Source of the DNA: CAZNQW01 sp964575225 | GTDB taxonomy: Bacteria > Chloroflexota > Anaerolineae > JAAYZQ01 | Reading direction: 5' to 3' | Assembly (NCBI GenBank): GCA_964575225.1 | Contig: CAZNQW010000032.1 | Location: forward strand, 1 to 23,984 | Length of the DNA stretch: 23,984 bases | Shown: in pieces, positions 15,405 through 23,579 of the stretch | Layout: each line of letters opens with the position of its first letter | Numbering within the stretch: the stretch's first letter is position 1 | Translations under genes and position numbers: made by a program | The notes under the pieces: model-generated | Told to the model about the DNA's origin: nothing | The model's input: only the letters and a program-made list of their open reading frames with translations | Databases searched by the model: none

Positions 15405-16808
15405 TTACGGAATCATCCGGTGATAGAGACCGGATCGGTTCCAGCCGCAGGCGATGGCCACGTAGAGGGGGTTTTGGGTTTCTTGCCAGGTATGCCACGC
15501 CCGGCGCAGGACGACTGACCAGCCCCCGATGGCCTTGGTGGCCCACAGCACCCCCTCCTCCAATTTCTCGGGCGACATATTTCGTGGTCGAAAAACGGCC
15601 GTACGCAAATCGTAGCGACGATAGTCAGCAGGAAAGTCTGTGTACAGCAATCGACCTTCGCGTCCCAGCCGGTCAAAGAGATCGGTGCCCGGCGTCGGCG
15701 TCAACAGTCCAAAATGGGCCACGTCCATGCCCGAATCGAGGACAAAATCCACGGTCCGCTGAAAGATGTCGGCGTCATCTCCGTCGTTGCCGAACATAAA
15801 AGTCCCCGACGACATCAGGCCATGGTCGTGCAGCCGAGCGATCTTTTCTTTATAGTGGTCCACCCCGATCTTGAGATTGACCCCTTTGCGCATCAGGCGC
15901 AGGCTCTCCTCGCTGACCGATTCAAAACCGATCAACACCGTCATGCAGCCGCTCTCTCGGAGCGCCACCAGCAATTCCTCATCGTCGGCCACGTCCAACG
16001 ACGCCTGGACGGCGTGAGGCCGCTTGAGCCCCAGGCGCGCCATGCCCCGGAACAGGGCCAGGGACCACTCGCGGTCGACAAAGACGTTTTCGTCGGTAAA
16101 CAGCAGGGGACGTTGCTTCCAAAACCTTCGCCGCAGAGGCCATCCGGGCTCTTGCAGTTCGGCCCACACCTCCTCCGGCGGGCGAGAACGATAGCGCCCC
16201 CCATCCAGCTTCCACAAGCTGCAAAACTCGCAGCGATGACGGCAGCCCCGCGAGGCCGAGACGAGCTGCAGGAAATAGTCCTGCCGATACAGGTCCCGGC
16301 GAGGCCGGGGCAAGCCCTGCAACGATACCAAACCACCCTGGTAGCGCGGCTTGAGGTCTCCGGCCTCGAAATCCTGGATCAGGGCGGGCCAGCCTCCCTC
16401 GGCCTCCCCCTGATAGACGACATCCACGTGGCGGGCCGCCTCCTCAGGAAACAGGGTGGCGTGGACCCCTCCCAGAACCACCGGCACGCCCATTTCCCGG
16501 TAGATGCGGGCCAGCTCGTACGCCCGGGGCACGGTGGTGCTCAACGACGTGAGAGCCACCAGGTCGGGCTGCAAGCCATCGGGGATCTCTTCCATCACCT
16601 CATCGATGAGGATCACGTCCCAATGGCGCGGCGTCAGGGCCGCGACGTAGGCCAGGGCCAGGGGCTCCATGGTCGCCATACCCCCGGCGTTGGGCTGGCG
16701 GGCGCCCACCGACGATCCCGGACGCGCCGACCCAGGGCGGGCCTCGGGTTCGCAACTCGAACGATGGACCCTCATGGCAGGGTTGATGAGCAGCAGCGTG
16801 GGCGCCAT
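15405..16808 (-). CDS. B12-binding-domain radical SAM protein
   Basis: 467 residues. N-terminal Rossmann-like cobalamin-binding-type domain (about 1-150; LLLINPAMR, VVLGGVHATLFPEEAARHVDVV), lacking the classical DxHxxG lower-ligand motif, as is common in this radical SAM subgroup. Radical SAM core from about 180: cluster motif C189-x3-C193-x2-C196 in SRGCRHRCEFCSLW, and GFESVSEESL at 294-303 typical of the family. It would bind a 4Fe-4S cluster and SAM; the family includes methyltransferases, cyclases and hopanoid- or chlorophyll-type tailoring enzymes. The substrate cannot be told from sequence. It lies 39 nt after the FHA-ABC transporter gene and 38 nt before a reductoisomerase-like gene. 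ATG 16808 has AGG 6 nt upstream. An enzyme of this type inside a kinase/FHA operon is unexpected. Confidence 0.9.
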   Translation of the reverse strand: MAPTLLLINPAMRVHRSSCEPEARPGSARPGSSVGARQPNAGGMATMEPLALAYVAALTPRHWDVILIDEVMEEIPDGLQPDLVALTSLSTTVPRAYELARIYREMGVPVVLGGVHATLFPEEAARHVDVVYQGEAEGGWPALIQDFEAGDLKPRYQGGLVSLQGLPRPRRDLYRQDYFLQLVSASRGCRHRCEFCSLWKLDGGRYRSRPPEEVWAELQEPGWPLRRRFWKQRPLLFTDENVFVDREWSLALFRGMARLGLKRPHAVQASLDVADDEELLVALRESGCMTVLIGFESVSEESLRLMRKGVNLKIGVDHYKEKIARLHDHGLMSSGTFMFGNDGDDADIFQRTVDFVLDSGMDVAHFGLLTPTPGTDLFDRLGREGRLLYTDFPADYRRYDLRTAVFRPRNMSPEKLEEGVLWATKAIGGWSVVLRRAWHTWQETQNPLYVAIACGWNRSGLYHRMIP

Positions 16809-16847
16809 GGTCGACCTAGGACCGCCCCTGGGTTTGAGCCGCCAAGA

Positions 16848-19800
16848 TCAGATCACATCCTTTCGCTTCTGGAAAATGACGATCAAGATCAACACCACCC
16901 CACTGATGAGGCCCAAAGCCAGCCAGCTCTTTTCCACATCCCCTTCCAGAGCAGGCTTGTACTGCTTGTAGATGGCCTCGATCATGCCCTCGGCCCCGCG
17001 GACGGCCTTTTCTCGATCCGATTGCCACCCCCGCAGATCCTCGCCGTACGATTCCATGCTATCCTGGTAATCCTCGAACTGGCCCTCGGTCAGATCGCGG
17101 TATTCCTCGCCCTGGGCCTCTCGCTTCTTTTGATAATCCGCCCCTTGTTGCTCGCGCTTTTTTGCATAGGCCTGCTGATCGTCGAGCATGCCCGGCGTCG
17201 GCAAGGGTTTGGGCGTGGGATAGGGCGTAAAGGTCGGGTAGGGCGTGGGAGTGGGCGGCTTGACCGGTTCGGCTGCCGTAAGCTGTGCCTGGGTCTGGGC
17301 GCTGTAAAAGTCCGAGCTGCGGATGCCCGGGAAGTAACAGGCCGTGAACATCTGCTTGCCCATGCAGCGGCAACCCAGCGCGTCTTTATCCTCTTGAGAC
17401 AGCTCGTCGCGCTGGGCTTTGTCCAGTTGCCAACAGGGATCGTTGATCACATCCTCGCCAATGCCGGTGTTGCGCACCAGGGCATCAAAGGCCCACCGGG
17501 TCGACATGATGGCGCTGATGGCCTCGCCGCCCGGGATCAGATCGCGCGGCAAGAGGGCTCCGGCAAAGAGAAACTGGGGCACCAACACGACCACCACCAG
17601 CAGCAGGGCGATATTCTGATTGGGCGCCGCCGCCGAGATCAACAACCCCAGCATATAGCCCGACAGGGTGCACAAAAAGGTGGTGATGTACATTGTCATG
17701 TAGCCGTAGTTCCCAAAAAACTGGGGATCGACGAATACCTTTTTGGCGAGCAGAAAAATCACCGATTGATAAGCCGAGAGAATGACGCCGATCCAGACTT
17801 TGGACAGGACGTAGGGCCAGATCTTGAGGGTGACGGTGCGCTCACGACGGTAGATATCCAGTTCTTTGACGATCTCGCGCACCGAGCTGATGGCGCCGGT
17901 GAGAATGCCGATGAGGCCCATCATAAACAGCATGGTGATGATCTGGGCCGCATCGCCGTCGACGATGTCGAACAGGGTCTTGCCCCAAATGAAATCCATC
18001 AGGCCAATGATCGGGGCCACGGCGAGCATAAGGGCCAACCCGACTTTATCCTGGGTGATGATGCGCAAATTACGAGCCGACAGGATCAAGAACTGGCGCA
18101 GGGCCGACACGGGCCGCTTGGGCTGCTGCCTCGTCGCGGGAACCGGTGTGGGGGTGCGCTGCTGCTCCTGCAGCTCGCGCAGACGGCCCACCACATACTT
18201 TTGGTACTGGGGGGACTGCTGGTAACGCTGCCCCCACTCTTCGGGGGTGCCCCGCGACTCGATGAGCTGATAGATGTCGTCGAACTCGACCTTGTCTTTG
18301 TAACGACGTTCCTCCGTGGTGCGATAGTGCTCGAAATATTCCAGGGCCTCATCGGGCGGGCCGAAAAAGGCCAGATAGCCGCCCTTGGCCAGGAACACCA
18401 CCTGGTCGCACATCATCACGTTTTTGGTGGCATGGGTGACCAGGATCACGGTACGACCTCCATCGGCCAGATCCCGCAGCAAATTCATCATCTCTGTCTC
18501 GGTGCCGGGGTCCAGGCCCGAGGTCGCTTCGTCCAGGAAAAAGAGGGCTGGCTTGGTGAGCAGCTCGACGCCGATGGAGACGCGCTTGCGCTGCCCGCCG
18601 CTCAAGGCCGTGATCGGATTCTTCCACTGGCGTTTGATCCCCAGCTCCTCGATGACCTCCATGACTCGGTCGTGGCGTTCCTTCTTGGTGGTGTCGGCAG
18701 GCATGCGGAGCTGGGCGGCATAATCCAGTGCCGAATACACGGTCAGCTCGCGGTGGATAATGTCCTCCTGGGGGACATAGCCCATCTCGTTGCGGTATTC
18801 GTCCATGTGGGTGTAGAGGTTGCGCCCGTTGACCATCACCCGCGACCGGGACCCATTAGCCGGGACAAAGCCGGTCAAAGCGTTCATCAGGGTGGATTTT
18901 CCGGCGCCGCTGGCCCCCACCAACGCCACAAACTCTTTGGGATAGATCGAGATGGAAAAGCCTTTCAGGATGTTGGCCGTCTTGCTGTACCACTTTTCGA
19001 TCCGCAGGGCATCGATGCGCAGATTGCCCGCCTCGTCAAAGTGGGTGATGCCATCCTCCTGAAAGATCATGCGGTGAGAGGCGACGCGGATCTCGTCGCC
19101 CTCCTTGATCCAGACTTCCTTGCCCACTCGCTTGCCGTTGACAAAGGTTCCGTTGTCACTGTTGAGATCTTGGAGCCGGAACCGGGCCCCATATTGCTCG
19201 ATGACGGCATGGTAGCGCGACACGCGGGGGTGATCCAAGACCAGAACGTTGCTGCTGTGCCGGCCGATGGTGATGCGCCGTCCCGTCTTGGGCAGGGCGC
19301 GCATATCCAGGTACTGGGTTTGCGAGCTGGGCGCCCGAAACTCGGCCTTGCCGGACAGAAAGCCGACATAGGACCGGTATTGCAGGGTTATTTGCTTGCC
19401 GATGGTGATCAGGTCGCCATCGGAAAAGGTATGCTGGGCCACTTTTTGCCCCTGGTAGGCCAGGCCGTTGGTGCTGCCCAGGTCGACGATGCGGTAGGTG
19501 GTGCCATATCGCTCCAGCCGGGCGTGTTGCCCCGATACCTGAGAGTCGGCGATGACCAGGTCGTTGCCCTCCTTACGGCCCAGGCTCACCGTGTCCCCCT
19601 CGAGGGGGTATTTCTGAACCCCATCGCGCAGGTACACGATCAACCCGGGAGATGGCTTGGGCGAGATGCGCACGGGAGCCGGCAGCGCGGGCGCAAGAGG
19701 CTCACCGGGCGACGGCAGGCGCACGCGCAGGGCAAATTGATCGATCTGCACCACATCGACGGGACGAAGGAGAACCGGCTGATGGGGTGCCAACCGTTGC

Positions 19801-20024
19801 CCGTTTACCAGGGTTCCGTTGGTCGAACCCAGATCGACGATCTGCCAGCCCTCCTGGCCCAAAACCAACTGGGAATGCTGCCCCGAGACCTGGGGATCGT
19901 CGAGGATGACGTCGTTCTTTTGGCCCCGCCCCATGCTGAGGGTCGGTTGAAGGAGGGGCCATTCGTCCTGTCCTAGGCCCCCCACTTGTATCTGAAGGAT
20001 GCCAAGAGCCTGATGATGGTTCAT
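16848..20024 (-). CDS. Triple-FHA ABCG-type transporter (NBD-TMD fusion)
   Basis: 1058 residues. Three FHA domains: about 10-100 (MGRGQKND, SGQHSQ, DLGSTNGTLVN), 125-215 (LGRKEGND, SGQHAR, DLGSTNGLAY) and 235-322 (IGRHSSNV, SRYHAV, NSDNGTFVN). Then an ABC ATPase, about 338-580: Walker A GASGAGKST 370-378, Q-loop Q419, signature LSGGQRKR 474-481, Walker B ALFFLDEA 493-500, H-loop H531. The order ATPase-then-membrane and the wording SGLDPGTE are ABCG/White-like. ABC-2 membrane part: helices near 660-682, 693-713, 738-760, 774-797, 803-824 and a last one at 1034-1052. Between the last two lies an extended outer region of about 205 residues with Cys 864, 885, 887 and 896, a Pro/Tyr/Thr stretch and a charged Gln/Glu/Lys/Arg helical segment. 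Known relative: mycobacterial Rv1747, an FHA-ABC exporter controlled by kinase PknF. Start ATG 20024 follows GAAGGAT; the open frame to 20108 would overlap the upstream gene. Substrate unknown; must dimerise. Confidence 0.93.
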   Translation of the reverse strand: MNHHQALGILQIQVGGLGQDEWPLLQPTLSMGRGQKNDVILDDPQVSGQHSQLVLGQEGWQIVDLGSTNGTLVNGQRLAPHQPVLLRPVDVVQIDQFALRVRLPSPGEPLAPALPAPVRISPKPSPGLIVYLRDGVQKYPLEGDTVSLGRKEGNDLVIADSQVSGQHARLERYGTTYRIVDLGSTNGLAYQGQKVAQHTFSDGDLITIGKQITLQYRSYVGFLSGKAEFRAPSSQTQYLDMRALPKTGRRITIGRHSSNVLVLDHPRVSRYHAVIEQYGARFRLQDLNSDNGTFVNGKRVGKEVWIKEGDEIRVASHRMIFQEDGITHFDEAGNLRIDALRIEKWYSKTANILKGFSISIYPKEFVALVGASGAGKSTLMNALTGFVPANGSRSRVMVNGRNLYTHMDEYRNEMGYVPQEDIIHRELTVYSALDYAAQLRMPADTTKKERHDRVMEVIEELGIKRQWKNPITALSGGQRKRVSIGVELLTKPALFFLDEATSGLDPGTETEMMNLLRDLADGGRTVILVTHATKNVMMCDQVVFLAKGGYLAFFGPPDEALEYFEHYRTTEERRYKDKVEFDDIYQLIESRGTPEEWGQRYQQSPQYQKYVVGRLRELQEQQRTPTPVPATRQQPKRPVSALRQFLILSARNLRIITQDKVGLALMLAVAPIIGLMDFIWGKTLFDIVDGDAAQIITMLFMMGLIGILTGAISSVREIVKELDIYRRERTVTLKIWPYVLSKVWIGVILSAYQSVIFLLAKKVFVDPQFFGNYGYMTMYITTFLCTLSGYMLGLLISAAAPNQNIALLLVVVVLVPQFLFAGALLPRDLIPGGEAISAIMSTRWAFDALVRNTGIGEDVINDPCWQLDKAQRDELSQEDKDALGCRCMGKQMFTACYFPGIRSSDFYSAQTQAQLTAAEPVKPPTPTPYPTFTPYPTPKPLPTPGMLDDQQAYAKKREQQGADYQKKREAQGEEYRDLTEGQFEDYQDSMESYGEDLRGWQSDREKAVRGAEGMIEAIYKQYKPALEGDVEKSWLALGLISGVVLILIVIFQKRKDVI

Positions 20025-20073
20025 AATTATCCTTCTCAAATCGCTTGATTCTCTGTCTGATGGCCCGGTCGGC

Positions 20074-21045
20074 CTATCGACGGTGATTCCACTCCAGCAG
20101 GGCTGCACTCAGGCGTACAACGGCCCCAGCCAGCAGCAAGCCCAGGCCACCCACTGTGAGCGGCAGCCCGATCAAGGGCGTGACCTGCATCTCGATGAAC
20201 TTGTCCAAGAACTGGACCATCTCGCCCAATTGAATGCCGAACAGGACGCTCCAGGACTCGACCTGTTTGTAGAGCTGGTAGAAATTCAGCAGGTCGGAAG
20301 CCATGGCCCCTGCAGCCGCCAACCCTGACAGAAGGTACACGATGGGGGGCACCCACGAACGACGCCCGACAAAGAGATCGACGGCCAAGGTAAGCAGGCT
20401 CACCACAGCGACGCCCAGGGTGAGCTTGCCATAGCCCTCCAAACCGCCGATCTCTTGGGTCACGTGCAGAAAGGAATCGGGGCCCATAATTGACGAGATA
20501 ATGTCGGTGACGCCCTGGATCAGCGGGCTCAGTTCCTGAGAGAGAGAGCCGGTGACCCGCAGCCAGGGCAAAAAGGCGCCCGTCGCCAGGCAGACCACCG
20601 CCAGGGCAATCAGGACGGCTGCTGCCCAAAAGGCCACGCCGGCGCCCACCGAGGAGGGTGCCGGCTCTTGGGCCGATACCCGGGGCATCGGGCGGGCCGC
20701 TGCACGGGGCGGAGGGCCGTAGGCTGAGGCCTGGGGTGGCCCAGCCGGTTCGCGCAGAACCAGCGTCGTCTCGCCGATGGTCACCCGGTCGCCGAGCTGC
20801 AGGTCGTACGGTTGGTGCACCCTCAACCCGTTGACGTAGGTGCCGTTGGTGCTGCCCCGGTCGGCCACCTCCCACGAGCGCCCGTTCCAGCGGATGTCGG
20901 CATGGTGGCGGGAGGCCCGGTGATCCATTAGCACGATGGTACATTCCGAGGAACGACCCACCGATAGACTTTTTTGTTGGGCGGGATCCAGCGGATAGGA
21001 ATGTCCCGCCCCCGGTCCCTCTTGGAGAGTCAAGTTGGCTTTCAT
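20074..21045 (-). CDS. FHA domain polytopic membrane protein
   Basis: 323 residues. N-terminal FHA domain, about 1-100, with LSVGRSSECTIVL, ASRHHADI and DRGSTNGTYVNG. A Pro/Ala-rich linker (100-132) follows, then about four hydrophobic segments: 136-160 (VAFWAAAVLIALAVVCLATG), 206-226, 231-250 and 288-312. An amphipathic stretch of about 45 residues lies between the first and second, and another between the third and fourth. I do not recognise the membrane part as a known transporter or enzyme. ATG 21045 follows an AAGGTG-type site only 16 nt after the stop of the propeller receptor, so translation is probably coupled. It sits just before the FHA-ABC transporter and could be its partner or a phospho-regulated membrane component; that is inference. 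Confidence 0.85.
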   Translation of the reverse strand: MKANLTLQEGPGAGHSYPLDPAQQKSLSVGRSSECTIVLMDHRASRHHADIRWNGRSWEVADRGSTNGTYVNGLRVHQPYDLQLGDRVTIGETTLVLREPAGPPQASAYGPPPRAAARPMPRVSAQEPAPSSVGAGVAFWAAAVLIALAVVCLATGAFLPWLRVTGSLSQELSPLIQGVTDIISSIMGPDSFLHVTQEIGGLEGYGKLTLGVAVVSLLTLAVDLFVGRRSWVPPIVYLLSGLAAAGAMASDLLNFYQLYKQVESWSVLFGIQLGEMVQFLDKFIEMQVTPLIGLPLTVGGLGLLLAGAVVRLSAALLEWNHRR

Positions 21046-21061
21046 CTACACCTTGTCAGCG

Positions 21062-22801
21062 TTACTTGAACCAGTCCATCGTACTCCACTCGGTAAAAAC
21101 GTTTCCGGCATCGATTAATTTCGTCGCCGGTCCGCCCACGCCTGTCGTCACCCACACGGCCCACTTGCCTCCTCGGTCGGAACCAAAGGCGATCCGCAGA
21201 CCGTCCGGAGACCATTCGGGCATGATGTCGGTCGTGGGATTGGTCGTGATCCGTCGCAACCAGGTGCCGTCCAGGTTGATGACATAGATCTCCCAGTTTC
21301 CGTCCCGATCCGAGTGGAAGGCGATCTGCCCGCCGTTGGGCGACCAGCGCGGCGCGGAGTCGTTGGCATGGGTGGTGATCAAGCGAGGATTGGCGCCATC
21401 AGAATTGGCCACTACCAATCCACAACTCCCTCCACCCACACAACCACGGTAGGCGATTTGCTCTCCGGTCGGCGACCAGGCCGGGTACTGCCCCTTGGTC
21501 AAGCCCCGCTGATTTGAACCGTCCCGGTTCATGACATAGAGCTGATCCTGATCGGTCTGATGGAAGACAATACGCTGGCCATCGGGCGAAAAGGAGGGAT
21601 AGGCATGTGCTCTGCTTGATGTCAGGGCCATGTCTCCGGTGCCATCCAGTTTGATCAAACGCAAACCCAGCTTGCTCGAGTCCCCGCTAAAATAGACCAT
21701 CCACTGCCTATCCGGGGAGACGGCGGGCTCGCTGGCCAGGGGCAGGAACTTTTCCGATGCGCCGGTGGCCACATTCACAAGGTACAGATCGCGCCACTCG
21801 CTCTGCCCATCCCATATCCCCAAGGCGATACGCCCGCTGACGGCGCCTCCAACCTGGGGTATCTGGAAGGTCTGCCCGGGAAAGACCTGGCCCAACAGGG
21901 CCTGGATCTCGCCCTGACCAAGTCCTGGGAAGGAGGCTGCGACAACCGCAGGCAGTTGGGCCGCGTCCACGCCGGGGAACAGAGAGGCGATCATCGCCTG
22001 CAACTCTTCGGGCGACAGATTCTGCATCTGTTGGGCGATGGCTTGGGGCAATTGATCGGGCGGCACGTCGCCCAAGTACTGCTGAACCATAGCCGGCAGT
22101 TTTTCCAGATCCCCAGGGGCGGTGGGGATGTTGGTCGGCACCTTGGGCGGCTGCACGGCAGGGACCGTGGCCTGCACCGCGACGGTGGGAACCTGGACGG
22201 CCACGGTCGGCACCTCGACCAGCGGCGTGACCGTGGGCTGCCCCTGCTGGGCCGCCTCGGGCGTCGCGCTGGCCGCTACGACGATCACCTGGGTGGGGAC
22301 GGCCGTCCCCACGCCGGCCACCGGGGCAGGCTCTCCGTCACCCTTTAACAGGAGCGCGGCAGCCACACCGGCGCCGATCAGCAGCACCGCCGCCAGGCCT
22401 GCCAGAACCCACATCATCGTCTTGGACTTGGCCGGGGGCGCGCCTGACGCGCTCTGCCGGTCATTCCACAGGTCGGCTTCCCAGTCGGTGGCCGGGCCAG
22501 GAGCGGCCAGGGGGCCCACCTCGAACGCCAACTGCACATCGCCGATCCGCACCCGGTCGCCGCGCCGCAGAGGTTGGGGCGCCGTGACCGCTTGATCGTT
22601 GACAAAGGTGCCGTTGGTGCTGCCCAGGTCGCGAATGAAAAACTGGTCCCCCTGGCGGCTGATCTCGGCATGCTGGCGAGACGCCTGGGTGGTCTGGAGC
22701 ACAATATCATTGCCGGAACCCCGGCCAATGCGGACAACCGGCTTGTCCACTGGGAACTCGATGCCCGATTGAGGGCCTGACCGTACCACCAACTTGGACA
22801 T
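21062..22801 (-). CDS. FHA-TM-TolB-like beta-propeller receptor
   Basis: 579-residue membrane protein. FHA domain at about residues 2-96 (VVRIGRGSGND, ASRQHAE, DLGSTNGTFVND); TM helix at about 128-152; a Val/Pro/Thr linker (160-228); a helical region of about five degenerate 16-17-residue units (231-310, e.g. SPEELQAMIASLFPGVD); and a six-bladed TolB/PD40-type propeller (about 320-575) with blade motifs such as YPSFSPDGQRIVF, PAWSPTGEQIAY, PRWSPNGGQIAFHSDRDG and PEWSPDGLRIAFGSDRGG. Topology implies a cytosolic FHA domain and an extracellular propeller that could bind peptide, protein or glycan. Start: ATG 22801 is 5 nt after GGTGG; GTG 22810 would add three residues. The 124 nt before it hold no convincing terminator or promoter. 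The next gene starts 16 nt downstream. Confidence 0.9.
   Translation of the reverse strand: MSKLVVRSGPQSGIEFPVDKPVVRIGRGSGNDIVLQTTQASRQHAEISRQGDQFFIRDLGSTNGTFVNDQAVTAPQPLRRGDRVRIGDVQLAFEVGPLAAPGPATDWEADLWNDRQSASGAPPAKSKTMMWVLAGLAAVLLIGAGVAAALLLKGDGEPAPVAGVGTAVPTQVIVVAASATPEAAQQGQPTVTPLVEVPTVAVQVPTVAVQATVPAVQPPKVPTNIPTAPGDLEKLPAMVQQYLGDVPPDQLPQAIAQQMQNLSPEELQAMIASLFPGVDAAQLPAVVAASFPGLGQGEIQALLGQVFPGQTFQIPQVGGAVSGRIALGIWDGQSEWRDLYLVNVATGASEKFLPLASEPAVSPDRQWMVYFSGDSSKLGLRLIKLDGTGDMALTSSRAHAYPSFSPDGQRIVFHQTDQDQLYVMNRDGSNQRGLTKGQYPAWSPTGEQIAYRGCVGGGSCGLVVANSDGANPRLITTHANDSAPRWSPNGGQIAFHSDRDGNWEIYVINLDGTWLRRITTNPTTDIMPEWSPDGLRIAFGSDRGGKWAVWVTTGVGGPATKLIDAGNVFTEWSTMDWFK
22598..22631 (+). repeat. 34-nt direct repeat, copy 1
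   Basis: Perfect 34-nt match to 23337-23370. Both copies encode the conserved FHA segment DLGSTNGTFVN on the minus strand. It is a shared coding motif rather than a mobile element, but long enough to seed recombination or mis-assembly. Confidence 0.9.
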
Positions 22802-22925
22802 TTGTGCCACCGCCTTTCGAATGCTGGCTTTTTCCCGTAGGCCGAGAATCAGCTATGGACCATCCACGATTCGAAACCACATATCGCTGCATCCGGTATC
22901 CCTTTGGAAACACCCGGTTGAGCCA

Positions 22926-23537
22926 TCATGGGGTGGGTGTGCCCCCAAGCAGGGAGGGCAGCAGATCCTGCGGAAACAAGGTGGCCACCGAGGTAACCAG
23001 GTCGTCGAACCCCGTCGGCAGGGGCAAGGCCGTCAACATGTGTTCCATCGGTTCGACGAGGGTGGGCGTGGGCGGCGCCGGCGGCGGCCGCAGGACCGTC
23101 ACCAGCGCGAATACCAGACCGGCCAACAGCCCGATGACGACCAGAACCCCCACGACTGCCACCGCCGGCGGAATTCGTCTTGAAGACGGGCGAGAATCCC
23201 CCTCGTACGATCCGACATCGGGCAGGTCGGCATGGGCAAACTCGGGATCGGGCCGCATCACCAGCACGGTGCCACCGATGGCGATCCGGTCCCCGGTCCG
23301 GAGCAGGTAGGGCTCGTGGGCCCCCAGATTGCGACTGTTGACAAAGGTGCCGTTGGTGCTGCCCAGGTCGAGCAACTGCCAACCCTGAGGCGTGCGCTCC
23401 AGGCGGGCATGGTGCCGCGAGGCCCCGGCTTCGGCCAGGACAAGGTCATTATCGGCCCCACGGCCCAGGGACAGCACCGGGGCCACCAGGTCAAACCGAT
23501 GCCCCGCTTGCGGTCCCTCCTCGACGATCAGGCTCAC
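22926..23537 (-). CDS. Single-pass membrane FHA protein
   Basis: 203-residue FHA reader anchored to the membrane. FHA domain at about residues 1-98 with LSLGRGADND, ASRHHA and DLGSTNGTFVN, all key residues present. A charged Ser/Arg stretch leads to a TM helix at about 124-148 (VAVVGVLVVIGLLAGLVFAL), then a Pro-rich linker and about 45 outer residues with an amphipathic stretch (LVTSVATLFPQDLLPSLLGG) that resembles the helical repeats of the next gene. Start: the frame is open to a GTG at 23561, but AGGAGG at 23544-23549 lies inside that extension and sits 6 nt before GTG 23537, so I start there; GTG 23540 is also possible. Inferred role: membrane-tethered phosphothreonine binding, FHA side in the cytosol. 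Confidence 0.85.
   Translation of the reverse strand: MSLIVEEGPQAGHRFDLVAPVLSLGRGADNDLVLAEAGASRHHARLERTPQGWQLLDLGSTNGTFVNSRNLGAHEPYLLRTGDRIAIGGTVLVMRPDPEFAHADLPDVGSYEGDSRPSSRRIPPAVAVVGVLVVIGLLAGLVFALVTVLRPPPAPPTPTLVEPMEHMLTALPLPTGFDDLVTSVATLFPQDLLPSLLGGTPTP
23337..23370 (+). repeat. 34-nt direct repeat, copy 2
   Basis: Identical to 22598-22631; encodes the same FHA core motif in the neighbouring single-pass FHA gene. A shorter version of about 22 nt also occurs near 19461 in the second FHA domain of the ABC transporter. Confidence 0.9.
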
Positions 23538-23543
23538 CACCGC

Positions 23544-23549
23544 CCTCCT
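23544..23549 (-). promoter_or_regulatory. Ribosome binding site AGGAGG deciding a GTG start
   Basis: AGGAGG reads on the minus strand 6 nt before GTG 23537. It lies inside the longer open frame that starts at 23561, and so argues against that longer start. Confidence 0.6.
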
Positions 23550-23579
23550 TTTTCGGCCCACCTTTGGCCGCGCGATCGA

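Noticed and set aside
15714..19976. 1420-codon open frame on the plus strand opposite the radical SAM and ABC genes
   Set aside because: It is exactly codon-aligned with both minus-strand genes, which happen to share a frame. Stops there would need TTA, CTA or TCA codons in the real genes, which are rare in GC-rich DNA. The translation is His/Gln/Gly/Arg-rich with no domain, while the minus strand has clear motifs throughout.
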